DNA of 37,873 nt from CAJCIY01 sp036379355 (lineage in GTDB: Bacteria > Actinomycetota > Actinomycetes > Mycobacteriales > CAJCIY01): assembly GCA_036379355.1 (NCBI GenBank), contig DASVGV010000021.1, positions 1 to 37,873 on the forward strand. Direction: 5' to 3'. The notes below the pieces were generated by a model. That model worked only from the letters and a program-made list of their open reading frames with translations, made no database searches and had not been told where the DNA came from. Shown piece after piece: positions 14,793 to 21,659 of the stretch. Made by a program: the position numbers and the translations under genes. Position 1 is the first letter of the stretch; each line of letters opens with the position of its first letter.

Positions 14793-15803
14793 ATGACCGC
14801 CCCGACGACGTCGACGCCGCCGGCTGCCCGCCTGATCGGTATGAGCCGCGGGGACGGGCTGACCGCGATCGCGGGCCTGCTCGTGTTCATCTTCTCGTTC
14901 CTGCCCCAGGTCGGCGCGACCAGCGGCGGGATCTCGTACGCGGCGAACATGTGGCACGCACTCAGCCTCGTCGAGATCTTCGCGGTCCCGCTGCTCGCGC
15001 TCGTCGTGGTGGCCTTCACGCTGGTGCCGATCCAGCAGGCCGCGTACGCCGACGCCGACATCCTCGGCATCAGGCCGGCCGCCTGGCGCACCGTCCTGTC
15101 GCTCGTCGTCGCCGTCGCCAGCATCTTCGCGATCTTCTTCTGGAGCCACGTCGCCAGCGACAGCAACGGGCACATCGGGTACGGCGCCTACCTCGTGCTC
15201 GTGTTCGGCATCCTCGGTGCGGTCGGCGCGATCGCCCCGGCGTACGTCCCCGACCTCCGGCTGCCGCTGATGACGCCGCGCACGCCGAAGGCGCCGCCGG
15301 TCGAGCTGCCCGACGCGTCCGGCGCCGCGGGCTGGCAGCCGCCGGTGCAGCCGGAGCAGGACTATCCGCCCGCGCCGGCACCTGTGGCGGACGCGGCGCA
15401 CCCCGCTGGCGGCCCGGATCCGACACGGACCTTCGAGCCGATCCGGCACGACGAGCCGGTCGCCTTCGAGCCGGAGCCGTCCGGCGAGCCGGTCGCACCC
15501 GAACCGGTCGCACCCGAACCGCTCGCACCCGAACCGCTCGCACCCGAACCCGCCGTACCGGATCCAGCGGCGCCGCCGCCCGCCAGGCCCGCGCCGTTCG
15601 AGCCCTACTGGGCGTGCTTCCCGACCGTGCGGCCGCTCGTCGACCGCACGAACACCGCGCTCACGATCGGGCAGGTGTCGCCGGAGGAGTGGTACCTCGT
15701 GACCGGCATGGACGAGAGGGGCGCCTCGGTGAGCACGTCGGACGGCCGCTCGGGGCTGCTGGTCGACACCAGCGGCCTCATCCGGGCCGACCAGACCGGG
15801 TAG
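14793..15803 (+). CDS. four-helix membrane protein with Pro-rich linker and small C-terminal domain
   Basis: A 336-residue protein I do not recognise by family name. Four hydrophobic helices are visible: residues about 25-43 (TAIAGLLVFIFSFLPQV), 60-80 (IFAVPLLALVVVAFTLV), 93-113 (VLSLVVAVASIFAIFFW) and 125-146 (AYLVLVFGILGAVGAIAPAYV). A long acidic Pro/Glu linker follows, including a 15-bp tandem repeat that encodes VAPEP/LAPEP units. The last 65 residues form a folded-looking domain (YWACFPTVRPLVDR... EEWYLVTGMDERGASV... LLVDTSGLIR). The start is strongly supported by AAGGAG 7 nt before ATG. It follows an FHA gene, suggesting a membrane-signalling unit; the cytoplasmic tail could carry phosphorylation sites. 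The function is unknown. Confidence 0.85.
   Translation: MTAPTTSTPPAARLIGMSRGDGLTAIAGLLVFIFSFLPQVGATSGGISYAANMWHALSLVEIFAVPLLALVVVAFTLVPIQQAAYADADILGIRPAAWRTVLSLVVAVASIFAIFFWSHVASDSNGHIGYGAYLVLVFGILGAVGAIAPAYVPDLRLPLMTPRTPKAPPVELPDASGAAGWQPPVQPEQDYPPAPAPVADAAHPAGGPDPTRTFEPIRHDEPVAFEPEPSGEPVAPEPVAPEPLAPEPLAPEPAVPDPAAPPPARPAPFEPYWACFPTVRPLVDRTNTALTIGQVSPEEWYLVTGMDERGASVSTSDGRSGLLVDTSGLIRADQTG
15491..15550 (+). repeat. 15-bp tandem repeat, four copies, in the membrane-protein linker
   Basis: Units GGTCGCACCCGAACC, twice, then GCTCGCACCCGAACC, twice, in frame, each adding five residues (VAPEP or LAPEP). The units differ only at the second base, indicating recent slippage or unequal recombination; copy number is likely to vary between strains. 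Confidence 0.95.
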
Positions 15804-15818
15804 GGCAGCATCTCCCGG

Positions 15819-16535
15819 GTGACCGACCCCGACGTGCCACCGTCGCGCGAGCGCGTTCTCATCGAGACGTTCGCCCTGGTCGCCGACCTCATGGTCGCCG
15901 ACCACGAGATCGCCGACCTGCTCGACGTCGTGGTGCACCGGTGCGTCGAGCTGTTCCCCGTCGACGCGGCGGGGCTGCTCCTGCGCGACCGTTCCGGCCG
16001 TCTCGGGCTGGCGGCGACCTCGAGCGAGGCGTCACGTCTGGTGGAGTTCCTTCAGTTGCAGAGCGACGAGGGTGCCTGCCTCGACGCCTACACCAGCGGC
16101 GAGCCGGTGCTCGTCGACGACCTCAGCAGCGACGATCGCTGGCCCACCTGGGGACCGGCCACCCGCGAGCTCGGGTTCCGGTCGGTGAGCTCGATCCCCC
16201 TGCGGTGGCGCGACACGACCATCGGGGCGCTGAACATGTTCCGCGAGGAAGTCGGGCACCTGCGGGCGGAGGACCTGTACGCGGCTCGCACGCTCGCCCA
16301 GATCGCCACGACCGGAATCCTCCAGCACCGCGCGCTGGATGACGCCGAGCAGCTGGGCCGCCAGCTGCAGACCGCTCTGGACAGCCGGGTCGTCATCGAG
16401 CAGGCCAAGGGGGTGCTCGCCGAGCGGCACGGGATCAGCCTCGAGCAGGCGTTCGAGCAGCTGCGGACCGAGGCGCGGCGCTCCCGGCGGAAGGTCGGCG
16501 AGCTCGCCCGGGAGATCACGGCCGGGCGGCCCTGA
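15819..16535 (+). CDS. GAF-ANTAR putative RNA-binding antiterminator
   Basis: A 238-residue two-domain regulator. Residues about 12-165 form a GAF sensor (ETFALVADLMVADHEIADLLDVVV... VDAAGLLLRD... EGACLDAYTSGEPVLVDDL... SIPLRWRDTTIGALNMF). Residues about 181-236 form an ANTAR domain (SRVVIEQAKGVLAERHGISLEQAFEQLRTEARR), which binds paired hairpins in nascent RNA and prevents termination. Neighbouring actinobacterial proteins of this build act in stress or lipid regulons in mycobacteria (family knowledge). It starts at GTG 15819 and follows the membrane-protein stop by 15 nt, so it may belong to the FHA/membrane operon. The signal sensed by the GAF domain and the RNA target are unknown. Confidence 0.92.
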   Translation: MTDPDVPPSRERVLIETFALVADLMVADHEIADLLDVVVHRCVELFPVDAAGLLLRDRSGRLGLAATSSEASRLVEFLQLQSDEGACLDAYTSGEPVLVDDLSSDDRWPTWGPATRELGFRSVSSIPLRWRDTTIGALNMFREEVGHLRAEDLYAARTLAQIATTGILQHRALDDAEQLGRQLQTALDSRVVIEQAKGVLAERHGISLEQAFEQLRTEARRSRRKVGELAREITAGRP

Positions 16536-16543
16536 CGGGGCCG

Positions 16544-16549
16544 TAGGGT
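16544..16549 (+). promoter_or_regulatory. putative -10 element of the aldo/keto reductase
   Basis: TAGGGT stands 6 nt before the ATG at 16556, with no Shine-Dalgarno sequence; same element and spacing as at 10857-10862. Confidence 0.5.
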
Positions 16550-16555
16550 CGGGTC

Positions 16556-17587
16556 ATGAAGATGCGCACGCTCGGCCGTACCGGCGTCAAGGTCAGTCCC
16601 CTCACCCTGGGCGCGATGATGTTCGGCGCCTGGGGCAACCGCGACCACGACGACAGCGTGGCGATCATCCACGCGGCGCTCGATGCCGGCATCAACTGCA
16701 TCGACACGGCCGACGTCTACTCGGCCGGCGAGTCCGAGGAGATCGTCGGCAAGGCGCTCGCCGGCCGCCGCGACGACGTCGTCCTGTGCACCAAGGCACA
16801 CGCGCCGATGGGCAAGGACCCCAACATGCAGGGCAACAGCAGGCGCTGGCTCGTCCGGGAGGTCGAAAACAGCCTGCGGCGGTTGGGAACCGACCACATC
16901 GACCTCTACCAGATCCACCGGCCGGCGCACGACACCGACGTCGAGGAGACGCTGTCGGCGCTCACCGACCTCATCCGCGCCGGAAAGATCCTCTACGCCG
17001 GCTCGTCCACCTTCCCGCCGTCGCAGATCGTCGAGGGCCAGTGGGTGGCCGAGAAGCGCGGGCTCACCCGGTTCGTCACCGAGCAGCCGCCGTACTCGCT
17101 GCTGGCCCGCGGGATCGAGGCGGAGGTGCTGCCGGTCTGCCAGCAGTACGGCATGGGCGTGCTGCCGTGGTCGCCGCTCGCCGGTGGCTGGCTCTCGGGC
17201 CGCTACCGCAAGGGGCAGGACATCGAGGAGTCGCACCGGGCGTCCCGGATCCCCGGGCGGTATGACCTCGACGACCCGGCGAACCGGCGCAAGCTCGACG
17301 CCGCGGACGCGTTGGGCGCGCTCGCCGACGAGCTGGGCATGCCGCTTCCGCACCTCGCGCTGGCGTTCGTCATCCAGCATCCCGGCGTCACGTCGGCGAT
17401 CATCGGGCCGCGCACGATGGACCAGCTGACGTCCCAGCTCGACGCGGCGGACGTGACCCTGGACGCGGCCACCCTCGACCGCATCGACGAGATCGTGCCG
17501 CCGGGGTCGACGATCAACCCGGCCGACCAGGGCTGGCAGCCGCCCGCGCTCGCCTCCGCCTGGCGCCGGCGCCGACCGGCCTCGTAG
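16556..17587 (+). CDS. aldo/keto reductase
   Basis: A 343-residue (beta/alpha)8 NADPH-dependent carbonyl reductase. It begins MRTLGRTGVKVSPLTLGAMMFGAWG and contains the catalytic residues of the family: Asp in DTADVYSAGESE, the following Tyr, Lys in CTKAH, and His in YQIHRPA. The C-terminal cofactor part includes VTSAIIGPRTMDQL (the 2'-phosphate binding segment in this group). Family members reduce aldehydes or ketones, often with broad specificity. ATG at 16556 is supported by TAGGGT 6 nt upstream. It ends 6 nt from the convergent DUF3089 gene. The physiological substrate is not known. Confidence 0.93.
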   Translation: MKMRTLGRTGVKVSPLTLGAMMFGAWGNRDHDDSVAIIHAALDAGINCIDTADVYSAGESEEIVGKALAGRRDDVVLCTKAHAPMGKDPNMQGNSRRWLVREVENSLRRLGTDHIDLYQIHRPAHDTDVEETLSALTDLIRAGKILYAGSSTFPPSQIVEGQWVAEKRGLTRFVTEQPPYSLLARGIEAEVLPVCQQYGMGVLPWSPLAGGWLSGRYRKGQDIEESHRASRIPGRYDLDDPANRRKLDAADALGALADELGMPLPHLALAFVIQHPGVTSAIIGPRTMDQLTSQLDAADVTLDAATLDRIDEIVPPGSTINPADQGWQPPALASAWRRRRPAS

Positions 17588-17593
17588 GAGCGC

Positions 17594-18736
17594 TCAGCGC
17601 GCGGCGTACGTGCTCTCGGCGGCGCTCACGTCGGTGACGAGGTTGCCGAGGGCCAGGTTGACGTCGTCGCCGTGGTAGCCCCAGTCGGGGCCCAGCTGCT
17701 CGGTGACCACGGGCCGGCCACCGCGCTGCAGCGGCGTGACCTGCAGCCACGTCGCCCCGCCCGCCGTCATGCACCCCGCCGAATACAGGTCCGGGTAGGT
17801 GACCCACGGCGTCGCGACCGGTGGCTTGTCCCGCGAGGTCGCGGCCAGGAAGTACGGGTCCAGGTCGGCCGTTCCGCCGCCGACGGCGGCCGGGTTCACG
17901 CACGCAACCTGGACGCCGCTCGTCGCCGTCTGGCCGGACTGGAGGCTGACGCCCTGGCCGGGCCGGCCGAAGTCGCTGCCTGCGGGCGGTTGGCTCGGGA
18001 AGCTCGAGTACGCGATCACGCACCCGGCCTGGCCGGCGGACGTGCAGAGCGGCAGGTGCTGGAAGCTCGCGCCCACCGCCTTGCCGTCGGGGACGGTGAC
18101 ATTGCCCCCCGGCAGGATCGCGAGCACCGTCCGGGCCCGCAGGGCCGGGTTCGGGTCGACCTGACTGGCGAGCAGGCGGATGAGCAGCGCGGAACCCTGC
18201 GAGTGGCCGAGGAACACGATCGGCCGGCCGTGGTTGTCGTGCGCGAGGTAGTCCCGCCACGCCGCCAGCAGGCTGTCGTACGCCACGGTGTCGGCCGCCG
18301 GGTCGTTGCCGAGCCCCTTCTCGAGCGAGCCTGCCGTGCGCTGCCGGTACATCGGCGCCCATACCTCGCAGTCCTGGGAGAACCGCGACGCCTGGCTGAT
18401 CGCGGCGTCGCGCTCCGCCGGTTGCACGGTGAGGTCGGCGTTGTCCCCGGGCTCGGTGCTGACGGTCGGATAGACGTAGAAGCAGTCGTACGGCGAGTCG
18501 GCGCTCGGCTGCGCGGTGCTCGTCGTCCGGGGGCCGGACGCGGGAACCGACGTCGCGGCGAGCGACGCCGTGCACGGGTCGTCGGCCTGACCGGGTCGGC
18601 ACAGCCAGACCGTGCCGCTCGGCGCGCCGCCGGAGGCGGCTCCGCCCGTGGGCGTGGACCGTGCCGCAGCCGGGTGCGCCGATCCGCAGCCGGCCGCCAC
18701 CGTGACCAGGACGGCCACCCCGGTCAGGACACGCAC
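17594..18736 (-). CDS. DUF3089-family lipoprotein, alpha/beta hydrolase type
   Basis: A 380-residue exported protein. The GTG start at 18736 yields a short signal peptide (VRVLTGVAVLVTVAAGC) ending in a lipobox-like AAGC, so it is probably lipid-anchored to the outer face of the membrane. An upstream ATG at 18763 would add nine residues and spoil the n-region. The mature part shows WLCRPGQADDPCT, DCFYVYPTVST (DUF3089 hallmark), and VFLGHSQGSALL, a nucleophile elbow with Ser. Several Cys pairs suggest disulfides. TATCTT lies 5 nt upstream of the GTG. The gene is divergent from a MarR gene with a palindrome in between, suggesting MarR control. The family may act as an esterase or lipase; the substrate is unknown. 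Confidence 0.87.
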   Translation of the reverse strand: MRVLTGVAVLVTVAAGCGSAHPAAARSTPTGGAASGGAPSGTVWLCRPGQADDPCTASLAATSVPASGPRTTSTAQPSADSPYDCFYVYPTVSTEPGDNADLTVQPAERDAAISQASRFSQDCEVWAPMYRQRTAGSLEKGLGNDPAADTVAYDSLLAAWRDYLAHDNHGRPIVFLGHSQGSALLIRLLASQVDPNPALRARTVLAILPGGNVTVPDGKAVGASFQHLPLCTSAGQAGCVIAYSSFPSQPPAGSDFGRPGQGVSLQSGQTATSGVQVACVNPAAVGGGTADLDPYFLAATSRDKPPVATPWVTYPDLYSAGCMTAGGATWLQVTPLQRGGRPVVTEQLGPDWGYHGDDVNLALGNLVTDVSAAESTYAAR

Positions 18737-18741
18737 GCGGC

Positions 18742-18747
18742 AAGATA
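18742..18747 (-). promoter_or_regulatory. putative -10 element of the DUF3089 gene
   Basis: TATCTT lies 5 nt before the GTG at 18736. It abuts the GCAAC-CAT-GTTGC palindrome, so a repressor bound there would cover it. Confidence 0.4.
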
Positions 18748-18748
18748 G

Positions 18749-18761
18749 GCAACCATGTTGC
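18749..18761. promoter_or_regulatory. MarR operator-like palindrome
   Basis: GCAAC-CAT-GTTGC has perfect 5-bp arms. It lies 1 nt from the lipoprotein -10 element and 8 nt from the marR -10 (TAGTGT, 18770-18775), so one bound MarR dimer could control both genes. It shares the octamer CATGTTGC with the palindrome in front of the second MarR gene at 32830. Confidence 0.55.
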
Positions 18762-18769
18762 ATATCTCG

Positions 18770-18775
18770 TAGTGT
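18770..18775 (+). promoter_or_regulatory. putative -10 element of marR (first)
   Basis: TAGTGT lies 8 nt before the GTG at 18784. The same hexamer and 8-nt spacing stand before the yqeY-like gene. Confidence 0.45.
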
Positions 18776-18783
18776 TGATCCCC

Positions 18784-19257
18784 GTGTCCCCGACGTCAAC
18801 ACCTGCGTACCGCTTCGGCGACCTGCTCGCCCTCGCGCGCCAGAGCTGGCTGACCCAGATGGCCCGGGCGCTGCAGGAGCAGGGCTACACCGACTACCGC
18901 CGCAGCGACGCGCAGGTCCTGCGACTGCTCCGGCGCGGCCCGCGGTCGATCGGCCAGCTCGGCGAGGCGCTGGGGGTCACCCGGCAGGCAGCGCGCAAGG
19001 TGGCGACGGGGCTCGAGCGGCGCGGCTACGCGACCGCGATCCGTGACGACCGCGACGCCCGCCAGGTCAACCTGTCGCTCACCCCTGCGGGCGAGGCGTA
19101 CGCGGGCGCGGTCGTCGAGGTCATCGACCGGCTGAACCGCTCCCTGCGCCGGCGCGTCCCGGCCGCCGACCTCGCCGCCGCCGACCGGGTGCTGCGCGCC
19201 GTCCTCGCCGACGAGCACACGCGCGCGCTCGCGGCGTACCTGCCGCCGCCGACGTAG
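18784..19257 (+). CDS. MarR-family transcriptional regulator
   Basis: A 157-residue winged-helix regulator. The DNA-binding domain is seen in QVLRLLRRGPRSIGQLGEALGVTRQAARKVATGLERRGYATAIRDDRDARQVNLSLTPAGEAY, the classical MarR layout of recognition helix and beta-wing (DDRDARQVNLSLT). Flanking helices give the dimer interface. Start choice: GTG at 18784 follows TAGTGT by 8 nt; an in-frame GTG at 18772 lies inside the -10 element. The gene is divergent from the DUF3089 lipoprotein with a 13-bp palindrome between them. MarR members usually respond to phenolic or lipophilic ligands. It ends 3 nt before the end of asd. Confidence 0.9.
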   Translation: MSPTSTPAYRFGDLLALARQSWLTQMARALQEQGYTDYRRSDAQVLRLLRRGPRSIGQLGEALGVTRQAARKVATGLERRGYATAIRDDRDARQVNLSLTPAGEAYAGAVVEVIDRLNRSLRRRVPAADLAAADRVLRAVLADEHTRALAAYLPPPT

Positions 19258-19260
19258 CCG

Positions 19261-20310
19261 TCAGCGAGCAGCCAGCTCCGCCGCGACCGACTCCGCGATC
19301 TGGAGGGTGTTCAGCGCTGCACCCTTGCGCAGGTTGTCGCCGCAGACGAACAGCTCGATCGACCGCGGGTCGTCGAGCGACTGGCGCACACGGCCGACGT
19401 AGGTCGGGTCGGTGCCGACCACGTCCGCCGGCGTCGGCAGGTCGCCGACCTCGACGCCCGGCGCCTCGGTGAGCACCCGAAGCGCATCCCCCCGCGACAC
19501 CGGTTGTTCGAACGTCGCGTGTACCGCGAGCGAGTGCGTCGTCACCACCGGCACCCGCACACACGTCGCGGACACCTTCAGCGACGGCAGCCCCAGGATC
19601 TTGCGGGACTCGTTGCGTACCTTGAGCTCCTCGCTCGTCCAGCCGTCGTCCTTGGCCGAGCCGGCCCACGGCACGACGTTCAGCGCGAGCGGGGCCGGGA
19701 ACGGCGAGTCCGCCCCCAGCGCCGCCTCGACCGCCTTACGTACGTCCCCCGGACTCGACCCGAGCGTGCGGTCCGCGGCGACCGCGGCGATCTCGGCCAC
19801 CAGCCGGTCGATCCCGGCCTGACCCGCGCCGGACGCCGCCTGGTACGACGCCACCACGAGCGCCTCCAGCCCGAACGCCCGGTGCAGCGCGCCCATGGCG
19901 ACGATCATCGACAGCGTCGTGCAGTTGGGGTTGGCGATGATCCCGCGCGGGCGGGTGAGGACGGCCTCGGGATTGACCTCGGGGACCACGAGCGGCACGT
20001 CGCGATCCATGCGGAACGCCCCCGAGTTGTCGACGCACACCGCGCCGCGTCCCGCCGCGACAGGCACCCACTCCGCGGACACCTCGTCGGGGACGTCGAA
20101 GACGGCAACGTCGATGTCGTCGAACACCTCCGGCGCGAGCGCCACCACCTCGATGCCCGTCCCGCGCACCGGAAGGTGCCGCCCGGCCGACCGCGCCGAC
20201 GCCACCAGCCGGATGTCCCCCCACACGTCGGGACGTTCGCTGACCAGGTCGCGCACCACGGTCCCGACCGCACCGGTGGCCCCGACGATCGCGAGGCTCG
20301 GCGCCCTCAT
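19261..20310 (-). CDS. asd: aspartate-semialdehyde dehydrogenase
   Basis: A 349-residue NADP-dependent enzyme that converts aspartyl phosphate to aspartate semialdehyde in lysine, threonine and methionine synthesis. It begins MRAPSLAIVGATGAVGTVV, with the Rossmann GATGAVG motif. The active-site cysteine is C130 in ANPNCTTL; later motifs SYQAASGAG and RVPVVTTHS are conserved. I report the ATG at 20310, where homology begins. Two further in-frame ATGs at 20340 and 20370 would add MSARAKRNEP and MSARAKSNEP, produced by a 30-bp tandem duplication. The ATG at 20370 overlaps the lysC stop (ATGA), so translation may start there and give 369 residues. lysC and asd form an operon; the gene converges on marR. 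Confidence 0.95.
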   Translation of the reverse strand: MRAPSLAIVGATGAVGTVVRDLVSERPDVWGDIRLVASARSAGRHLPVRGTGIEVVALAPEVFDDIDVAVFDVPDEVSAEWVPVAAGRGAVCVDNSGAFRMDRDVPLVVPEVNPEAVLTRPRGIIANPNCTTLSMIVAMGALHRAFGLEALVVASYQAASGAGQAGIDRLVAEIAAVAADRTLGSSPGDVRKAVEAALGADSPFPAPLALNVVPWAGSAKDDGWTSEELKVRNESRKILGLPSLKVSATCVRVPVVTTHSLAVHATFEQPVSRGDALRVLTEAPGVEVGDLPTPADVVGTDPTYVGRVRQSLDDPRSIELFVCGDNLRKGAALNTLQIAESVAAELAAR

Positions 20311-20370
20311 CGGCTCATTGCTCTTCGCGCGAGCGCTCATCGGCTCATTTCTCTTCGCGCGAGCGCTCAT
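20311..20370 (-). repeat. 30-bp tandem duplication at the lysC/asd junction
   Basis: Two adjacent 30-bp units (20311-20340 and 20341-20370) differ at one base. Each recreates a CCGATGA stop/start junction and each encodes, in the asd frame, a ten-residue unit (MSARAK-R/S-NEP). The unit is palindrome-rich (AGCGCT, CGCGCG) and GC-rich except for the AATGAG segment. It either extends the Asd N-terminus or serves as a leader with extra start codons. Confidence 0.9.
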
Positions 20371-21641
20371 CGGCCGGTCCCGCCGTACACGACCGCCTCA
20401 ACCTCGTCCGACCCCAGGTCGAACGCCTCGTGCACGGCGCGTACGGCCGCCGGCACGTCCACGTCACGGCAGACCACACTGATGCGGATCTCCGACGTCG
20501 AGATGATCTCGACGTTCACGTTGGCGTCGGCCAGCGCGCGGAAGAACGCCGCCGACACGCCGGGATGCGTGCGCATGCCCGCCCCGATCAGCGACACCTT
20601 GCCGACGTGCTCGTCGAACAGCAGGTTCGTGAAGCCCACCTGCGGCTGGATCTTCGACAGCGCCGCCAGCGCGACCGGCCCGTCGGCGACCGGGAGCGTG
20701 AACGAGATGTCGGTGAGGTTCGTCGCCGCCTGCGAGGTGTTCTGCACGATCATGTCGATGTTCACCTCGGCGCCCGCGACCGCGTCGAAGATGTTCGCCG
20801 CCTCGCCGGGCTTGTCGGGAACGCCGACCACCGTCACCTTCGCCTCGCTCGTGTCGTGGGCGACGCCGCTGATGATGGCCTGCTCCATGGGGTTCTCCGT
20901 GCTCGCTCGGGTCTCGCTGATGGTCGTGCCGGGCAGGGTCGAGAACGACGACCGCACCACGACCGGCACGCCGTAGCGCCGCGCGTACTCGACGCAGCGC
21001 AGGTGCAGGATCTTGGCGCCGCTCGCTGCCATCTCGAGCATCTCCTCGTACGAGAGGCTCGGCAGCTGGCGGGCGTGCGGCACGATCCGCGGGTCGGCCG
21101 AGAAGACGCCGTCGACGTCGGTGTAGATCTCGCACACGCTCGCGTCGAGGGCAGCGGCCAGCGCGACCGCCGTGGTGTCCGACCCGCCGCGGCCGAGCGT
21201 GGTGATGTCCTTCGTGTCCTGGCTGACGCCCTGGAAGCCGGCGACGATCGCGATGTGCCCGCGCGCGATGGCGTCGCTGATCCGGCCGGGCGTGACGTCG
21301 ATGATCCGGGCTCGCCCGTGCGACGAGTCCGTGATCACTCCCGCCTGGCTGCCGGTGAAGCTGCGCGCCTCGGCGCCGAGCGTGGCGATGGCCATGGCCA
21401 AGAGCGCCATCGAGATGCGCTCGCCGCTCGTGAGCAGCATGTCGAGCTCGCGGGCCGGAGGCAGCGGGGTGACCTGCTCGGCCAGGTCGAGCAGCTCGTC
21501 GGTGGTGTCGCCCATGGCGGACACGACGACCACGACGTCGTGCCCGGCGCGCTTGGTCGCGACGATCCGCTCCGCGACCCGCTTGATGCGGGTCGCGTCG
21601 GCGACCGAGCTGCCACCGTATTTCTGAACTACCAGGGCCAC
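20367..21641 (-). CDS. lysC: aspartate kinase (alpha/beta-type with ACT domains)
   Basis: A 424-residue kinase that phosphorylates aspartate, the first step towards lysine, threonine and methionine. The N-terminal kinase domain has KYGGSSVAD (ATP site), TSGERIS, GSDTTAVALAAALDA and YTDVDGVFSADPRIVP. The last 170 residues contain two ACT domains (VTVVGVPDKPGEAANIF and KVSLIGAGMRTHPG) that bind lysine and threonine in family members. An internal ATG at 20888, with GGAG 6 nt before it, should give a separate beta subunit (see that feature). GTG at 21641 lies 7 nt from TATCCT, so the mRNA is probably leaderless. The stop overlaps the first asd ATG. It is divergent from the lipoprotein gene. Confidence 0.96.
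   Translation of the reverse strand: MALVVQKYGGSSVADATRIKRVAERIVATKRAGHDVVVVVSAMGDTTDELLDLAEQVTPLPPARELDMLLTSGERISMALLAMAIATLGAEARSFTGSQAGVITDSSHGRARIIDVTPGRISDAIARGHIAIVAGFQGVSQDTKDITTLGRGGSDTTAVALAAALDASVCEIYTDVDGVFSADPRIVPHARQLPSLSYEEMLEMAASGAKILHLRCVEYARRYGVPVVVRSSFSTLPGTTISETRASTENPMEQAIISGVAHDTSEAKVTVVGVPDKPGEAANIFDAVAGAEVNIDMIVQNTSQAATNLTDISFTLPVADGPVALAALSKIQPQVGFTNLLFDEHVGKVSLIGAGMRTHPGVSAAFFRALADANVNVEIISTSEIRISVVCRDVDVPAAVRAVHEAFDLGSDEVEAVVYGGTGR
20886..20898 (-). promoter_or_regulatory. internal ribosome site and start for the lysC beta subunit
   Basis: GGAGAACCCCATG: a Shine-Dalgarno GGAG 6 nt before an in-frame ATG (codon 252 of lysC). The product, 173 residues starting MEQAIISGVAHDT, would be the ACT regulatory subunit. 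In Corynebacterium glutamicum lysC is known to encode alpha and beta subunits this way, and its beta start has a similar context. Confidence 0.75.
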
Positions 21642-21648
21642 TCTGCCG

Positions 21649-21654
21649 AGGATA
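21649..21654 (-). promoter_or_regulatory. putative -10 element of lysC
   Basis: TATCCT lies 7 nt before the GTG at 21641 and no Shine-Dalgarno is present. It falls only 6 bases from the divergent lipoprotein start, so the two genes share their control region. Confidence 0.5.
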
Positions 21655-21659
21655 CCGAG

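Noticed and set aside
21349..21641. Possible alternative starts inside the kinase domain of lysC
   Set aside because: GTG at 21641 gives the complete KYGGSSV motif and has a -10 element; later starts would remove the ATP site.
20430..21659. Long plus-strand open frame over lysC
   Set aside because: Antisense to a clearly recognisable lysC. Only its 3' part from 21660 is a real gene, the lipoprotein.
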